Positions 8,381 to 18,247 are shown, counted from the first letter of the stretch. The stretch: DNA of 40,759 bases from Laspinema palackyanum D2a (GCA_025370845.1 JAMXFF010000018.1:1-40759), one strand, 5' to 3'. Notes: generated from the letters alone by a model not told the origin. Translations and numbers: made by a program.

Positions 8381-9331
8381 TTAAGATGCTTGTTTATGCC
8401 CTAACTTCAGGAAAATCGTTTCCAAATCTTCCTGGGTTGAGTGAAATTCATGCAAAGGAATCCCTGCCTCCACGAGCGATCGCAACAAATTGGCACTCTC
8501 TTCCGGAGTCCCCGCAAAATGCACCCGTAAAGTTTTGCCATCGCGATTTACCTCCCATCCCTCGACTTGGGGATGCTGTTTCAGTTCCCCTTCTAATGCC
8601 TCTAACTTACCCAAAGTCGCAATTAAAATTTGCTGGCGACTCAAGCGTTGGTAGAGTTCTTTTAACGGTGCACTTTCCACCAAATACCCGAGTTCCATAA
8701 TGCCCACGGAGGTGCATAATTCCGCCAAATCACTCAACACATGAGAGGAAATCAAGATCGTCATCCCCGCTTCCCGCAGGGTCTTGATAATTTCCCGGAA
8801 CTGCATTCGGGCGATGGGATCTAACCCCGAAACTGGCTCATCCAGTAGCAGTAAAATGGGTTCATGGACAATCGTTCGCGCTAGAGAAAGCCGCTGTTTC
8901 ATGCCTCGGGATAAGGTAGCAATCGAACTGTTGCGCTTATTCTCTAATTGAACTAATTCCAAGACTTCATAAAGACGTTGACTGCGCCGGGGTTCCCGCA
9001 GATAATAAAGTCGAGCAAAATAGTCCAGATAGTCCCAAACGGTTAAATCATCATACAGGGGAAAATCATCGGGCAAATAGCCGAGGCGACGTTTAAGGGT
9101 GGGATTATTACTATCCCGGAGTAGGCGTTCCCCATTGATATAAATTTCCCCAATCGTGGGTTCCTCTGCAGTCGCCAGCATTCGGATTAAGGTGGTTTTA
9201 CCGGCACCGTTGGGTCCGATTAGTCCATAAACTTCCCCGGGACCGACTTGTAAATGAACATCATTAACGGCGATATGTCGGTCAAATTGCTTAGTGAGTC
9301 CACGAGTATCGATTGCCAGTTCTGTTGCCAT
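8381..9331 (-). CDS. ABC transporter ATP-binding protein (ABC-2 exporter)
   Basis: 316 residues. The nucleotide-binding domain has Walker A GPNGAGKTT (residues 39-47), signature LSRGMKQRLSLAR (about 139-151) and Walker B ILLLLDEPVSGLDP (about 157-170). The region after about residue 220 is the C-terminal extension common in CcmA/NatA-type ATPases. It is the promoter-proximal gene of the three-gene - strand operon and energises the two permeases downstream. It is divergent from folC; the 208 bp between them must carry both promoters. Confidence 0.93.
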   Translation of the reverse strand: MATELAIDTRGLTKQFDRHIAVNDVHLQVGPGEVYGLIGPNGAGKTTLIRMLATAEEPTIGEIYINGERLLRDSNNPTLKRRLGYLPDDFPLYDDLTVWDYLDYFARLYYLREPRRSQRLYEVLELVQLENKRNSSIATLSRGMKQRLSLARTIVHEPILLLLDEPVSGLDPIARMQFREIIKTLREAGMTILISSHVLSDLAELCTSVGIMELGYLVESAPLKELYQRLSRQQILIATLGKLEALEGELKQHPQVEGWEVNRDGKTLRVHFAGTPEESANLLRSLVEAGIPLHEFHSTQEDLETIFLKLGHKQAS

Positions 9332-9539
9332 AAGTGCTGGACGTTGAGATCGTTGAATGGTGACTTATCTGCTAGGCTAACCTCTCCCTTGGGCGATCGT
9401 CAGCAGTGTTTCAGAAATTGCTACCAGGGGACCTGATTAGTCGGGAACACGCTGAGTAAAAATATCTGGTCTCGGCAGCACTCTTGCTTGATATAGTGGA
9501 GTTTCTTAACCAAAATGGGTGTAACTTTCACGAGATTGG

Positions 9540-10847
9540 GTGGTAATGGCACTGGAAACTGTGGATTCTCTCCTGTCCTCCTTTGGACGCTTTGGCGTCG
9601 AACTGGGCCTTGATCGCATCAAACGACTTTTAAATGATTTAGGCAATCCCCACAACAGCATTCCCTTGATTCATGTCGCCGGAACTAATGGGAAAGGGTC
9701 TGTCTGTGCCTATCTTTCGGCCATTCTCATGGAAGCGGGGTATCGAGTCGGGCGCTATACCTCGCCGCATCTGGTGGATTGGACAGAACGAATTTGTGTG
9801 AATGACAGCCCCATTTCTGAACAAGGGTTGCAGGAGGTCCTGATTCAAGTTATTGAGGCGATCGACCCCTCTGCGCCTTCTCCCACCCAGTTTGAAGTGA
9901 TTACCGCCGCAGCTTGGCTGTATTTTGCCCAACAACAGCTTGATGTGGTGGTGATGGAAGTGGGACTCGGGGGCCGATTGGATGCGACCAATGTTTGCGA
10001 TCGCCCTGTGGTAACGGTGATTACCTCGATTAGTTGGGAACATTGGCAACGCCTGGGCCCTACCGTGGCCGATATTGCCCGGGAAAAAGCCGGAATTCTC
10101 AAATCGGGATGTCCTGCAATTGTCGGACCCTTACCCCCGGAAGCAAAAACCGTGGTCGATCGCCGGATTGCGGAACTCAACTGTCCCGCCTTATTTCCTG
10201 AACCCGCCACCCCAAGCACTCTGCAACCCGGATGGGTCCAGACCCAAGGACTCTCCTATCCTCAGACTCTTCCCGGTGAAGCGCAATTGATTAATTCTGC
10301 TCTAGCGATCGCCACGGTGCAAACCCTCAGACAACAAGGATGGCAAATTTCCGACGAGGCGATCGCCCAGGGAATGGCTAAAACTCAATGGCCGGGACGC
10401 CTCCAGTGGGTGATTCGAGACCATCGCCCCCTGCTGATTGATGGTTCTCACAATGCGGCAGCGGCCCAAATCCTGGGGGATTATGTCGCCAGTCTCAAGT
10501 CCCCTGAGACCCGCCCCAACCTTCCCGAAGGGGCCTCGCGACCCAGGGTCACTTGGGTGATGGGAATGCTTTCCACCAAAGATCATGCCGGGATCTTCAG
10601 CGCCTTGCTGCGATCGGGAGATAATTTATACTTAGTTCCCGTCCCTGACCATGACTCGGCCCAACCGGAAGAGTTAGCGACCCTTGCCCGGAATATCTGT
10701 CCGGAGGTAGAGGACATTCGCTGTTATTCTGACCTCTTTCCCGCCTTAAAAGAAGCTTTGCAACTAGAGAGTAACCTAACCGTATTGTGTGGATCTCTTT
10801 ATTTGCTGGGTTATTTTTTGGCTGAGACCGCAAATCAAAAGGGATAA
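9540..10847 (+). CDS. folC: Folylpolyglutamate synthase / dihydrofolate synthase
   Basis: 435 residues, usual for the family. FolC adds glutamate to dihydropteroate and then to reduced folates in the cytoplasm. The Mur-ligase-type P-loop is seen in HVAGTNGKGSVCAYL (about residues 46-60). Also present are SPHLVDWTERI, VVMEVGLGGRLDATN and, in the C-terminal domain, LIDGSHNAAA. A GTG at 9540 and an ATG two codons later (9546) are both possible starts; no strong Shine-Dalgarno decides. It ends convergently with the solute-binding-protein gene, with a hairpin between them. Confidence 0.95.
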   Translation: MVMALETVDSLLSSFGRFGVELGLDRIKRLLNDLGNPHNSIPLIHVAGTNGKGSVCAYLSAILMEAGYRVGRYTSPHLVDWTERICVNDSPISEQGLQEVLIQVIEAIDPSAPSPTQFEVITAAAWLYFAQQQLDVVVMEVGLGGRLDATNVCDRPVVTVITSISWEHWQRLGPTVADIAREKAGILKSGCPAIVGPLPPEAKTVVDRRIAELNCPALFPEPATPSTLQPGWVQTQGLSYPQTLPGEAQLINSALAIATVQTLRQQGWQISDEAIAQGMAKTQWPGRLQWVIRDHRPLLIDGSHNAAAAQILGDYVASLKSPETRPNLPEGASRPRVTWVMGMLSTKDHAGIFSALLRSGDNLYLVPVPDHDSAQPEELATLARNICPEVEDIRCYSDLFPALKEALQLESNLTVLCGSLYLLGYFLAETANQKG

Positions 10848-10861
10848 AGGGGGAGGAGTGA

Positions 10862-10909
10862 GAAAACCTCTTCCCCAGCCTAAAACTGGGGAGACGAATT
10901 GAGGTTTTC
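10862..10909. terminator. Nested hairpin terminator, folC / SBP
   Basis: An outer stem GAAAACCTC/GAGGTTTTC (10862-10870 with 10901-10909) encloses an inner stem CCCCAG/CTGGGG (10873-10878 with 10886-10891). It lies between convergent stop codons and probably works in both directions. Confidence 0.75.
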
Positions 10910-10934
10910 ATCGCCATCTCATCCCCTGAACGGT

Positions 10935-12236
10935 CTAATTGCGGGCCTCCCACTGCTGGGCGGCATTAGTGACCGCTTGATCCACCGACTGTTGACCCAA
11001 CATGGCCCCTTGCAAATTGTCGTAAATAATCCGTTGCAGTTGCTGGATATCTTCCATCGCCGGGATCAGGGCCTCTGCAGTCTTGAGATCCTCCGCACTA
11101 ATCATTCGAGCGCGATCGATCTGGGAGGCATCAGCGGGTAATGTCTGGAAATGAGTATCCTGGAGAGCTTGCAGGGTAGAAGGCAAGACATTAGCATCTT
11201 TGGCAAAGCTCAACTGATTCTGATCATTGGTGACAAATAGGGCAAACTTAACCGCTGCCTCCGGGACATCCGTATCGCGAGGTACCACCAAATTCATGAC
11301 TGCGGCGGTTTTCTTCCCAGTTTCGCCGGTGATTTGGGGGGCCGCCGCAGAGACGGCAGCAATACTGGGGGCATTTTCGGCGATCGTCTTGAAAAATTGG
11401 GGCCCGGAACCGAGGATGGCAATTTCTCCCGCTTGATACAGTTGGACCGCTTGACGATGCCCTTGGGTGAGGACTTCCCGAGGCAACAGACCCTTTTCAT
11501 AGAGGTCTACCCAATATTGAAATGCGGCGCGCCCTTCTGGAGTATTAAAAGCAGCTTTGCCTTGCTCATCCACCAGTTGCATTCCCATTTGGACCATCGA
11601 TTCGAGGACCTCCGAGGAATCCCCGGGAACAAATGTCACGAATAGGGCATATTTGCCGGTTCTGTCGCGAATTTGTTGGGCCACCTGTGCTAATTCAGCA
11701 TAAGTGCTGGGAGGTTGGTCAATGCCCGCTTCCTTGAAGAGTTGGGTGTTATAAATAGAAATTCGGGTGGTCAGATACCACGGAATACCAAAGCTTGTGC
11801 CATTTAAGGTACTTGCTTTCCAGATATTGGGAAGATACTGCTGGCGAATCTCATTGGGGATCTGATCATCCAGAGTGAGCCATGCATTGCGACTGGCAAG
11901 AAGCGTGGCAAAATTAGGATTCAGGTTGACCACATCCGGGGCAGTTTTGGCGGAAACGGCGGCCAAAATCTTGCTTTCCATCGCGGACCAAGGCACATCA
12001 ACCCAACGCACTTTGATGTCAGGATTTTCTGATTCAAATGTAGCGATTAAACTGTTGAAATAGTCCGTAAACTGGGGCTGGAGTTGCATGGTCCAAAATT
12101 CAACTTCCGAGGTCCCCGATGCGGGTTGTCCCGAATTGGAGCCAGTACCGGGAGTGCAGGCGATCGCCCAACTCAGCAACAAACCCGACAAGACAAAGAG
12201 TCCAAAGCGTTTCCAACGGTTGATTCTTACTCTCAT
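10935..12236 (-). CDS. Extracellular solute-binding lipoprotein, family 1 (sugar type)
   Basis: 433 residues. The N-terminus has basic residues, a hydrophobic core and a lipobox-like WAIAC, so the mature lipoprotein would begin at that Cys (about residue 27). The body matches UgpB/MalE-like family 1 binding proteins: EVEFWTMQLQPQFTDYFNSLI, FESENPDIKVRWVDVPW, and PDVVNLNPNFATLLA. Family members capture sugars or glycerol phosphates for a MalFG-type ABC importer. No such permease or ATPase is next to it, so it is an orphan in this window. The ligand is unknown. Confidence 0.9.
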   Translation of the reverse strand: MRVRINRWKRFGLFVLSGLLLSWAIACTPGTGSNSGQPASGTSEVEFWTMQLQPQFTDYFNSLIATFESENPDIKVRWVDVPWSAMESKILAAVSAKTAPDVVNLNPNFATLLASRNAWLTLDDQIPNEIRQQYLPNIWKASTLNGTSFGIPWYLTTRISIYNTQLFKEAGIDQPPSTYAELAQVAQQIRDRTGKYALFVTFVPGDSSEVLESMVQMGMQLVDEQGKAAFNTPEGRAAFQYWVDLYEKGLLPREVLTQGHRQAVQLYQAGEIAILGSGPQFFKTIAENAPSIAAVSAAAPQITGETGKKTAAVMNLVVPRDTDVPEAAVKFALFVTNDQNQLSFAKDANVLPSTLQALQDTHFQTLPADASQIDRARMISAEDLKTAEALIPAMEDIQQLQRIIYDNLQGAMLGQQSVDQAVTNAAQQWEARN

Positions 12237-12513
12237 AACCTAATTAACATTATGACCCAGAGGGTCGGGTGAGATAACGAGCATCAAGGGAATTTGACCC
12301 AGGCAAAGCCTGCTGATCGTAACGTAAATTGGTTAGATTATGAATACTGTATCCCCCTCGGGGACTGTTTTGCGAGACTCCCAGTTAGGGAGAGCCTGGG
12401 GCGGTTTGGTGTCTGGGCGGCCAGGGTAAGATTAGGGAGAAGCACTGCCTGCTGTCTACACTGGTTTTGATGACTTTCAACTCACCACCTTGAATTTAAT
12501 ATGGGACAAAACC
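12237..12513. other. Divergent intergenic region SBP / pilM
   Basis: 277 bp between divergent genes, so promoters for both should be here. I see a small hairpin CTCCC-AGTTA-GGGAG near 12380-12395 but no convincing -35/-10 pair. Confidence 0.5.
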
Positions 12514-13629
12514 GTGGTTAATTTCTTTAAAAAATTCCTGTCTAAAGGATCCAATGGAATTGGACTGGAAATTGCTCCAGAACGACTCAATATCGTGCAA
12601 CTGCGTCAACAGGGTGCCTCCTATCAACTAGAAACTTATGCTACGGCGGAAGTCCCCGAAGGCGTTGTGCAAGAAGGGTTGATTGCGGACCCCCCGGAGA
12701 TGGCTCAACTGATCCAAGAAACCCTCGCGGAACACAATTTAACAAATATCAAGCGTGTCGCTACGGCAGTACCGGCGCGGGAAGGGGTGATTCGGATTAT
12801 TCCGGTTCCCAAAGAACTGAATGATTTGGAATTGCGGGAGTACATGAACCAAGAGGCGGGACTCTATTTGCCGTTTCCCCGAGAAGAGGCGGATGTGGAC
12901 TTCCAAAAATTAGGGGAGTTCATGGATGAGGATGGCATCGAAAAGGTCCAGGTGCTGCTCGTGGCGACTCGCAAGGAAGTGACGGATACTTATATTAGTA
13001 CCTTTCAAGAGGCCGGTTTAGGGATAGAAATTTTGGAAATTTCTAGTTTTGCCCTGTTGCGGACGATTCGAGAACAACTACTACAGTTACCGCCAGAAGA
13101 GGCGGTGGTGCTGACGGATATTCAGTTTGATAGTACCGAAATTGCGATCGTCGTGGATGGGATTCCCCAGTTTTCGCGAACCATCCCCATTGGGACCTAT
13201 CAGGTGCAAACGGCCCTATCCCAAGCCATGAATTTACCCCCTTCTCGGAATACGGATATGTTGCAGGGGATGACGATTCCGGCTAACCCAACAGAAAGTA
13301 CGGGGTCAGGTACAATGGGGGGAGGGAGTAGCCCGGGAACGCAGGCTATTATTAAAGTGTTTTCCGAGTTAGGGGACGAACTGCGGCGCTCAATTGATTT
13401 TTATATGAATCAGAGCGAAGGATTGGAGGTCGGACAGCTCCTGCTGGCAGGACCGGGCGCATCGATTGGAGGGTTGGATGACTTTTTCAATCAGCGATTA
13501 AGTTTATTAAGCATAGTAGTGGATCCAGTGGAGAATTTAGCCCTGGAAGTAGACGAAGAAAAAATGCCCCTAATGCAGCGCCCAGGATTGGGAGTTGTGC
13601 TGGGGTTAGCCATGCGGGAGGCCAAATGA
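12514..13629 (+). CDS. pilM: Type IV pilus assembly protein PilM
   Basis: About 371 residues from the GTG at 12514 (MVNFFKKFLSKGSNGIGLEI), which matches the usual PilM N-terminus. A TTG at 12490 would add eight residues and is less likely. PilM is a cytoplasmic actin/FtsA-like protein that binds the N-terminal tail of PilN and couples the inner-membrane alignment complex to the pilus motors. Recognisable blocks are GIGLEIAPERLNIVQL, ATAVPAREGVIRIIPVP and the late GPGASIGGLDDFF nucleotide-binding loop. A Gly/Ser/Thr-rich insert (about residues 250-270) interrupts the second half. It is one base from pilN and part of the pilMNO operon. Confidence 0.94.
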   Translation: MVNFFKKFLSKGSNGIGLEIAPERLNIVQLRQQGASYQLETYATAEVPEGVVQEGLIADPPEMAQLIQETLAEHNLTNIKRVATAVPAREGVIRIIPVPKELNDLELREYMNQEAGLYLPFPREEADVDFQKLGEFMDEDGIEKVQVLLVATRKEVTDTYISTFQEAGLGIEILEISSFALLRTIREQLLQLPPEEAVVLTDIQFDSTEIAIVVDGIPQFSRTIPIGTYQVQTALSQAMNLPPSRNTDMLQGMTIPANPTESTGSGTMGGGSSPGTQAIIKVFSELGDELRRSIDFYMNQSEGLEVGQLLLAGPGASIGGLDDFFNQRLSLLSIVVDPVENLALEVDEEKMPLMQRPGLGVVLGLAMREAK

Positions 13630-13630
13630 A

Positions 13631-14437
13631 ATGTATAGTCTAGAAATTAATTTTCTCAACGATCGCGCTGATTATAAGCCCCCAGTTGTGAAAAAAGCGC
13701 CCGGTGCCACTTCCAGGCAACAAACGACGATGTTGATTGGGGGAATGGCTGCCGGAATATCGGCGATCGCCGTGGTGATGGGGGGCTGGTTTGTGGTGAA
13801 TAACCAAAATACCGAACTACAGGGACAGTTGGCTAACCTGGAAAGTCAATCCGGGAGTTTGGGTGCTCAAGTTCAAGAGGTTGAAGCTATCAATGCGGAA
13901 ATTCAGCAGTTAGACACCCAAATTACATTTTTTGCCAATATTTTCAATACTTCAGTCAAGCCGATGTCAGCGCTGTTACAAGAACTGCGCGATCGCCTCC
14001 CGCCCGGGGTCCAAGTGGCTAATCTCAACCATACAATCGAACAAACGCCTCCAGAAGAAATTCAAGCCTCCTCACCCTGGACGAAAGTCAAACAAACGAT
14101 TGCGATCCGGGGATATGCCAAAACCTTTGATGATGTCAATGATTTTGTGCTCACCCTGAAGCGATCGCCCTTCTTTAATGAGAGTCAAACCCAGTTAATC
14201 GATGCCACCCTGGTAGACAATCCGGTGGCGGTGGAATGCGACCCTAGTTTCCAGGGTCAACAAGTCACCTGTCCCCCGACGGACTTTCAACTGCCCAAAG
14301 TTGTCGAATATAACATTAATGCCACGGTGAGCAACGTTCTGGCTTCAGAAATTCTCGCTGATCTCCAGCGAACTCGGGCAGAAGGACTGACCACTCGCAT
14401 CAATTCACTCGAACAACAGGGGGTAATTCAACGATGA
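13631..14437 (+). CDS. pilN: Type IV pilus assembly protein PilN
   Basis: 268 residues. The short cytoplasmic tail begins MYSLEINFLNDRADYK; the LN motif is the PilM-binding element in this family. One transmembrane segment follows (about residues 35-57), then a periplasmic coiled coil (QNTELQGQLANLESQSGSLG...) and a ferredoxin-like domain. PilN pairs with PilO. Its last four bases overlap the pilO start (ATGA), so translation is probably coupled. Confidence 0.92.
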   Translation: MYSLEINFLNDRADYKPPVVKKAPGATSRQQTTMLIGGMAAGISAIAVVMGGWFVVNNQNTELQGQLANLESQSGSLGAQVQEVEAINAEIQQLDTQITFFANIFNTSVKPMSALLQELRDRLPPGVQVANLNHTIEQTPPEEIQASSPWTKVKQTIAIRGYAKTFDDVNDFVLTLKRSPFFNESQTQLIDATLVDNPVAVECDPSFQGQQVTCPPTDFQLPKVVEYNINATVSNVLASEILADLQRTRAEGLTTRINSLEQQGVIQR

Positions 14438-15285
14438 CCGTCAGCGAACAGTTTATGGCAATGGAGGCAGCCCGGGCTGAGGCGGCTCCACCGCCAGGAA
14501 GTTATAAAATTGGTAGCTTTGTCCTCACCCCACAAATTCAAGGGATTTTAATTGCCGTCCTTGGGTTGGGACTCGCCGGTTTTGCAGGCTTTAAGATGCT
14601 CTTACCGGCAATGGAAGAGCAGACGAACTTAAAGGCGCAAATTGCAGCAAAAGAAGCCGAAATCGCAACTCAACAATCAAAAATCCGCCAAAGAGATGAG
14701 GCTAGAGCGAATTTAGCCACAACCCAACAGCAAAAGGAAAATGTCTTAGCTTTATTTGCTCAAGGGGCGACCTTAGAAACCTTGCTGTTGGACATTAACC
14801 AAATTGTTCGGCAAAGTGGGGGAAATTTAGAATCCTTCAAGCCCGTCCCCGAACCCAGCCCCAACGACTGGATTTTTACTGACGCTCCCGCCGCAGCTGC
14901 AGGGGCAGCAGCTCCTCCCCCAGCTGATCCAGCCGCTGCTCCCGTCCCCGCTACGCCTTCCTTAACCCTGTCCCAAGCGGTGGAAGGGAAGACAATGGAG
15001 CTGGAAATGGCCGGAAGCTATCAGCAAACCCTAGATACCTTGCGACGGCTGGAACGGCTGCAACAAATGGTTGTATTTGGTGAATTTACCAGTACATTGG
15101 GTGAAGGCAGTCAGAGGATTTTTGTCGATCCAGATGGTAAAATTACCGAACAGTCACCAGCAAATCTCGAAACCAATTTTAATTTGATAGCGGTGATGCC
15201 GTTACCACCAGAGCAGCTAAAAAATTTAGCAGCCCCACCGCCACCACCGGCAGCGGCGCAAGGAGAACAGCCACCGGCTCAATAA
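14434..15285 (+). CDS. pilO: Type IV pilus assembly protein PilO
   Basis: 283 residues. A cytoplasmic N-terminus precedes one membrane helix (IQGILIAVLGLGLAGFAGF, about residues 35-53). A coiled coil follows (EEQTNLKAQIAAKEAEIATQ), then the PilO periplasmic domain, interrupted by an Ala/Pro-rich linker (about 150-175) and ending in a Pro/Ala-rich tail. PilO binds PilN and PilQ-associated proteins to align the secretin with the inner-membrane platform. It overlaps pilN by 4 bp. The low-complexity linkers are longer than in proteobacterial PilO. Confidence 0.9.
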   Translation: MTVSEQFMAMEAARAEAAPPPGSYKIGSFVLTPQIQGILIAVLGLGLAGFAGFKMLLPAMEEQTNLKAQIAAKEAEIATQQSKIRQRDEARANLATTQQQKENVLALFAQGATLETLLLDINQIVRQSGGNLESFKPVPEPSPNDWIFTDAPAAAAGAAAPPPADPAAAPVPATPSLTLSQAVEGKTMELEMAGSYQQTLDTLRRLERLQQMVVFGEFTSTLGEGSQRIFVDPDGKITEQSPANLETNFNLIAVMPLPPEQLKNLAAPPPPPAAAQGEQPPAQ

Positions 15286-15415
15286 TGCTGAAAATCGCGA
15301 TCGCAGTTACAGAAGTTTCAGAACATAAAGGTCACGGCAGGGGAAACCAGGGGAGGGCGATCGCAACCCATTTCCCTACAGCCGTGTCCCTTTACAAAAA
15401 TTTAAAGTCAAAATC

Positions 15416-15456
15416 CGGATAGGGGAGTATGAATGAATCAAACCTATCCGTTTTTT
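15416..15456 (+). terminator. Possible intra-cluster terminator between pilO and pilQ
   Basis: CGGATAGG (15416-15423) pairs with CCTATCCG (15443-15450) and is followed by six T. The loop is long (19 nt), so strength is uncertain. It lies inside the 252-bp gap between pilO and pilQ. Confidence 0.55.
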
Positions 15457-15537
15457 GACAGTTAGGGATTGAAGGGCTATATAAGACTTTAATCGCAGTT
15501 TAATCAGAGTGGACTTTTTTTAAGGGAGGAGGGAACG

Positions 15538-17883
15538 GTGAAACAGCCTCATGCACTCGGGTGCTTATTCGGAGCTAGTGCGATCGTGGTTATGGCCAGC
15601 GCACCGGCAATGGCAGTCACGCAAATCACAGGAGTGAACGTCAATACCAGCGGTGGCGGAGTCCAGGTGATTTTGGATACCCAGGGGGGCGATCGGCCCC
15701 AAGTCTTTACCGTCAACCGAGGTACAGACGTTATTGCAGATATTATCAATACTCAACTCAGCCTACCCGGGGGGCAGAGTTTCCGTCAAAATAACCCAGC
15801 ACCAGGGATTACCTCCATCGTCGTCACCCCCCTCGATGCCAATAGCGTCCGGGTGATCGTCAGCGGTAGCAGCAGCGCCCCAGAGGTCGCCATCAACCAA
15901 GCCGATGCTTCTGGAATTAATCTAGGCTTCAATACCGGAGGAGGCGTTGCCGCCTTACCTAACGTCAGTCCTTCCACCCCTCCTCCACCCCCAGGCATCA
16001 GTCAATCCCCTGGCATCCCATCGAGTCCAGACGTACTGGTGCCAAATCCACAAATCACCATTGAGGGTGGCCCTGCTCCCATTGCCAGACCGAACCAGGC
16101 ATCCGCACCCCCCTTTCAACCGCGAGCGGTTGCCCCACCGTTAGGGGATATTGCCGTTGGCAACGTTGACTCTTCTGCCTCCATTATTACTTTAGGAACA
16201 ACTGAAGTCATTCCCCGGCTTGTCCTACGGGATGCACCTGTGCGAGATGTATTGGCACTCTTAGCGCGATCGGCAGGTTTTAACCTAGCCTATAGTCCAG
16301 CCCCGCGTAGTGAAGGGGGTCAAGCGCAGAACGTAGAAGACGATGGCGGACCCAAAATTTCCCTAGATATTGAAAACGAGCCGATTGAAAATATCTTCAA
16401 CTATATCCTCCGGCTAGGAGGACTTGAAGCCAACCGAGTCGCCGACACCATTTTTGTAGGAGTTCGACTGCCCGATTCGGCGCGCAACGTAGTTATTCGG
16501 ACATTAAGGCTTAATCAAGTTAGAGCGCTAGATGCAGCTAACTTTCTGGTTGCACAAGGGGCAGAAAGACAAGAGATTGCAAGCCAAGTTCAGGTCCAGA
16601 CATTTTCCCAGGGAGAGGGTCTACCTCCGCGTTTGATAGAAACAGTAGACAACGATTTTCAACGATTAGCCCCTGAACTCCCAGAGCAAGAAGGAATACT
16701 GGGGGCAAATAGATTGGGCGCTCCCTACCTGCTGAATGGGATATTGGTGACCATAGACGCGCGGATGAATTCCGTAACTCTAATTGGGGAACCTCGGAAA
16801 ATTGAAATTGCTAGTGCCTTACTCAGTCAAATCGATCTTCGTCAGCGTCAAGTTGCAGTGAATGTCAAGATTATTGACGTCAACTTAGCTAATGTAGATA
16901 ACTTTAGCAGTAGCTTTTCTTTCGGAATTAATGATAGTTTCTTTGTCAATGACGCAGGAGCGGCAGCAGTTAACTTTGGTGGAGTGAATCCCCCCAGCCG
17001 TACTACTCTGACCGCCAGTCCTTTGGTTCCTCCTGTTATTGCTAATCCCGCTGCTGCAGATGTCCAGTTCGATCGCAACCAACTCATTCAAGTTCCCCTC
17101 ACAGGTTTAGGCGCAGGAGCACTCTTTCTGCGTCCCATTCCTGGAATTAGTAGTGATCCTCTGAGGGTAAACGTTTCAGAGTACGAGGTGTTTGAAGTCG
17201 ATCCGACAACGGGGGTTATTACAGCCGGTGAGGCTACTTTTAGTCTGCCTACCTTGTTCCAATACCCCAAACGATTTTTGTCCCTACTCCAGGCACAAAT
17301 TCAGAGTCGGAATGCGAAAATTTTGACCGATCCGACCCTGGTCATTCAACAGGGAGAAAGCGCTCAGGTTAACTTGACTCAGGATGTTCTTCAAAGTGTT
17401 ACCGTTCAAACTCAAGATACGGTTGCCGGACCCCGAGAAACCAGAAGTCCTACATTGATCCCGGTGGGTTTAACACTGGCGATCGCCGTTGAAAATATTG
17501 ATGATAATGGATTCATCACGGTGCAGCTCAATCCTGAAGTGAGCTCACCCGTGGGTCAAGAAACGACAGGTGACGGAGGATTTGTCACCCTGGTACAGCG
17601 CCGCAGCCTCTCTTCTGGACGGTTGCGCCTGCGGGATGGGCAGACTTTAATCATTTCCGGCATCATTCAGGACCAAGACCGAACCACGGTCAGCAAAGTC
17701 CCGATTTTAGGTGACTTACCCCTGATTGGTTCGTTGTTCAGAAGCACGAACCGGCAAAATGAACGGGCTGAGGTGATTGTCCTGGTGACTCCTCAGATTC
17801 TGGATGATTCGGATAATGCTGGCTTTGGTTATGGGTATTCCCCTGGGCAGGAGGTCCAACAAATGCTGAATCGAAATCAGTAA
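15538..17883 (+). CDS. pilQ: Type IV pilus secretin PilQ
   Basis: 781 residues. The GTG start is preceded by GGGAGGAGGG. A Sec signal peptide ends near APAMAVTQ (residue 27). Order of domains: one AMIN domain (about 28-125, peptidoglycan or septal localisation), a Pro-rich linker (about 140-200), an STN/N0 domain (LVLRDAPVRDVLALLARSAGFN), an N1/NolW domain (NVVIRTLRLNQVRALDAANFL), and the C-terminal secretin domain. The secretin signature VPILGDLPLIGSLFR lies near residue 720. The ring forms the outer-membrane pore through which the pilus passes. It follows pilMNO, but a possible terminator and its own strong ribosome site suggest partly separate expression. Confidence 0.95.
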   Translation: MKQPHALGCLFGASAIVVMASAPAMAVTQITGVNVNTSGGGVQVILDTQGGDRPQVFTVNRGTDVIADIINTQLSLPGGQSFRQNNPAPGITSIVVTPLDANSVRVIVSGSSSAPEVAINQADASGINLGFNTGGGVAALPNVSPSTPPPPPGISQSPGIPSSPDVLVPNPQITIEGGPAPIARPNQASAPPFQPRAVAPPLGDIAVGNVDSSASIITLGTTEVIPRLVLRDAPVRDVLALLARSAGFNLAYSPAPRSEGGQAQNVEDDGGPKISLDIENEPIENIFNYILRLGGLEANRVADTIFVGVRLPDSARNVVIRTLRLNQVRALDAANFLVAQGAERQEIASQVQVQTFSQGEGLPPRLIETVDNDFQRLAPELPEQEGILGANRLGAPYLLNGILVTIDARMNSVTLIGEPRKIEIASALLSQIDLRQRQVAVNVKIIDVNLANVDNFSSSFSFGINDSFFVNDAGAAAVNFGGVNPPSRTTLTASPLVPPVIANPAAADVQFDRNQLIQVPLTGLGAGALFLRPIPGISSDPLRVNVSEYEVFEVDPTTGVITAGEATFSLPTLFQYPKRFLSLLQAQIQSRNAKILTDPTLVIQQGESAQVNLTQDVLQSVTVQTQDTVAGPRETRSPTLIPVGLTLAIAVENIDDNGFITVQLNPEVSSPVGQETTGDGGFVTLVQRRSLSSGRLRLRDGQTLIISGIIQDQDRTTVSKVPILGDLPLIGSLFRSTNRQNERAEVIVLVTPQILDDSDNAGFGYGYSPGQEVQQMLNRNQ

Positions 17884-17970
17884 TTTTTTGGGGTGAGGTC
17901 ACCCTACTCCCTGGTTCTATTCCTTTAGATTTATTTTTTGGGGTGACTTCCCCAAGGAGAATCCAGAAAT

Positions 17971-18010
17971 AATAAAACCTCCTGTTAAATAAAAAACAGG
18001 TGGTTTTATT
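17971..18010. terminator. Terminator after pilQ
   Basis: AATAAAACCTCCTGTT and AACAGGTGGTTTTATT pair over 16 bp with a single mismatch around an A-rich loop. The A-rich 5' and T-rich 3' flanks allow termination on either strand. Confidence 0.8.
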
Positions 18011-18247
18011 ATTTAAAGGAGTTTAAGCAATTCTAATGTAGCTACGATTGTGTAATTTTTTAGGACAACTCTTTGATGGATCCATTGGTGCAACCCTAGG
18101 GGACAATGAAAAAAAAATCCTCAAATCTATATAAATTAAAGGTTTCACCGATCCATATTGGGTTACCACCCTTTAGAATAATGCAGTGAAAAGTCGAATC
18201 AGTGGGAGTTTCAGCGATTTATTTCTGCTTTCTCCCTTAAACTATTG

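Noticed and set aside
12490-12513. TTG at 12490 as the pilM start
   Set aside because: It adds eight residues before the conserved MVNFFKKF start and has no Shine-Dalgarno.
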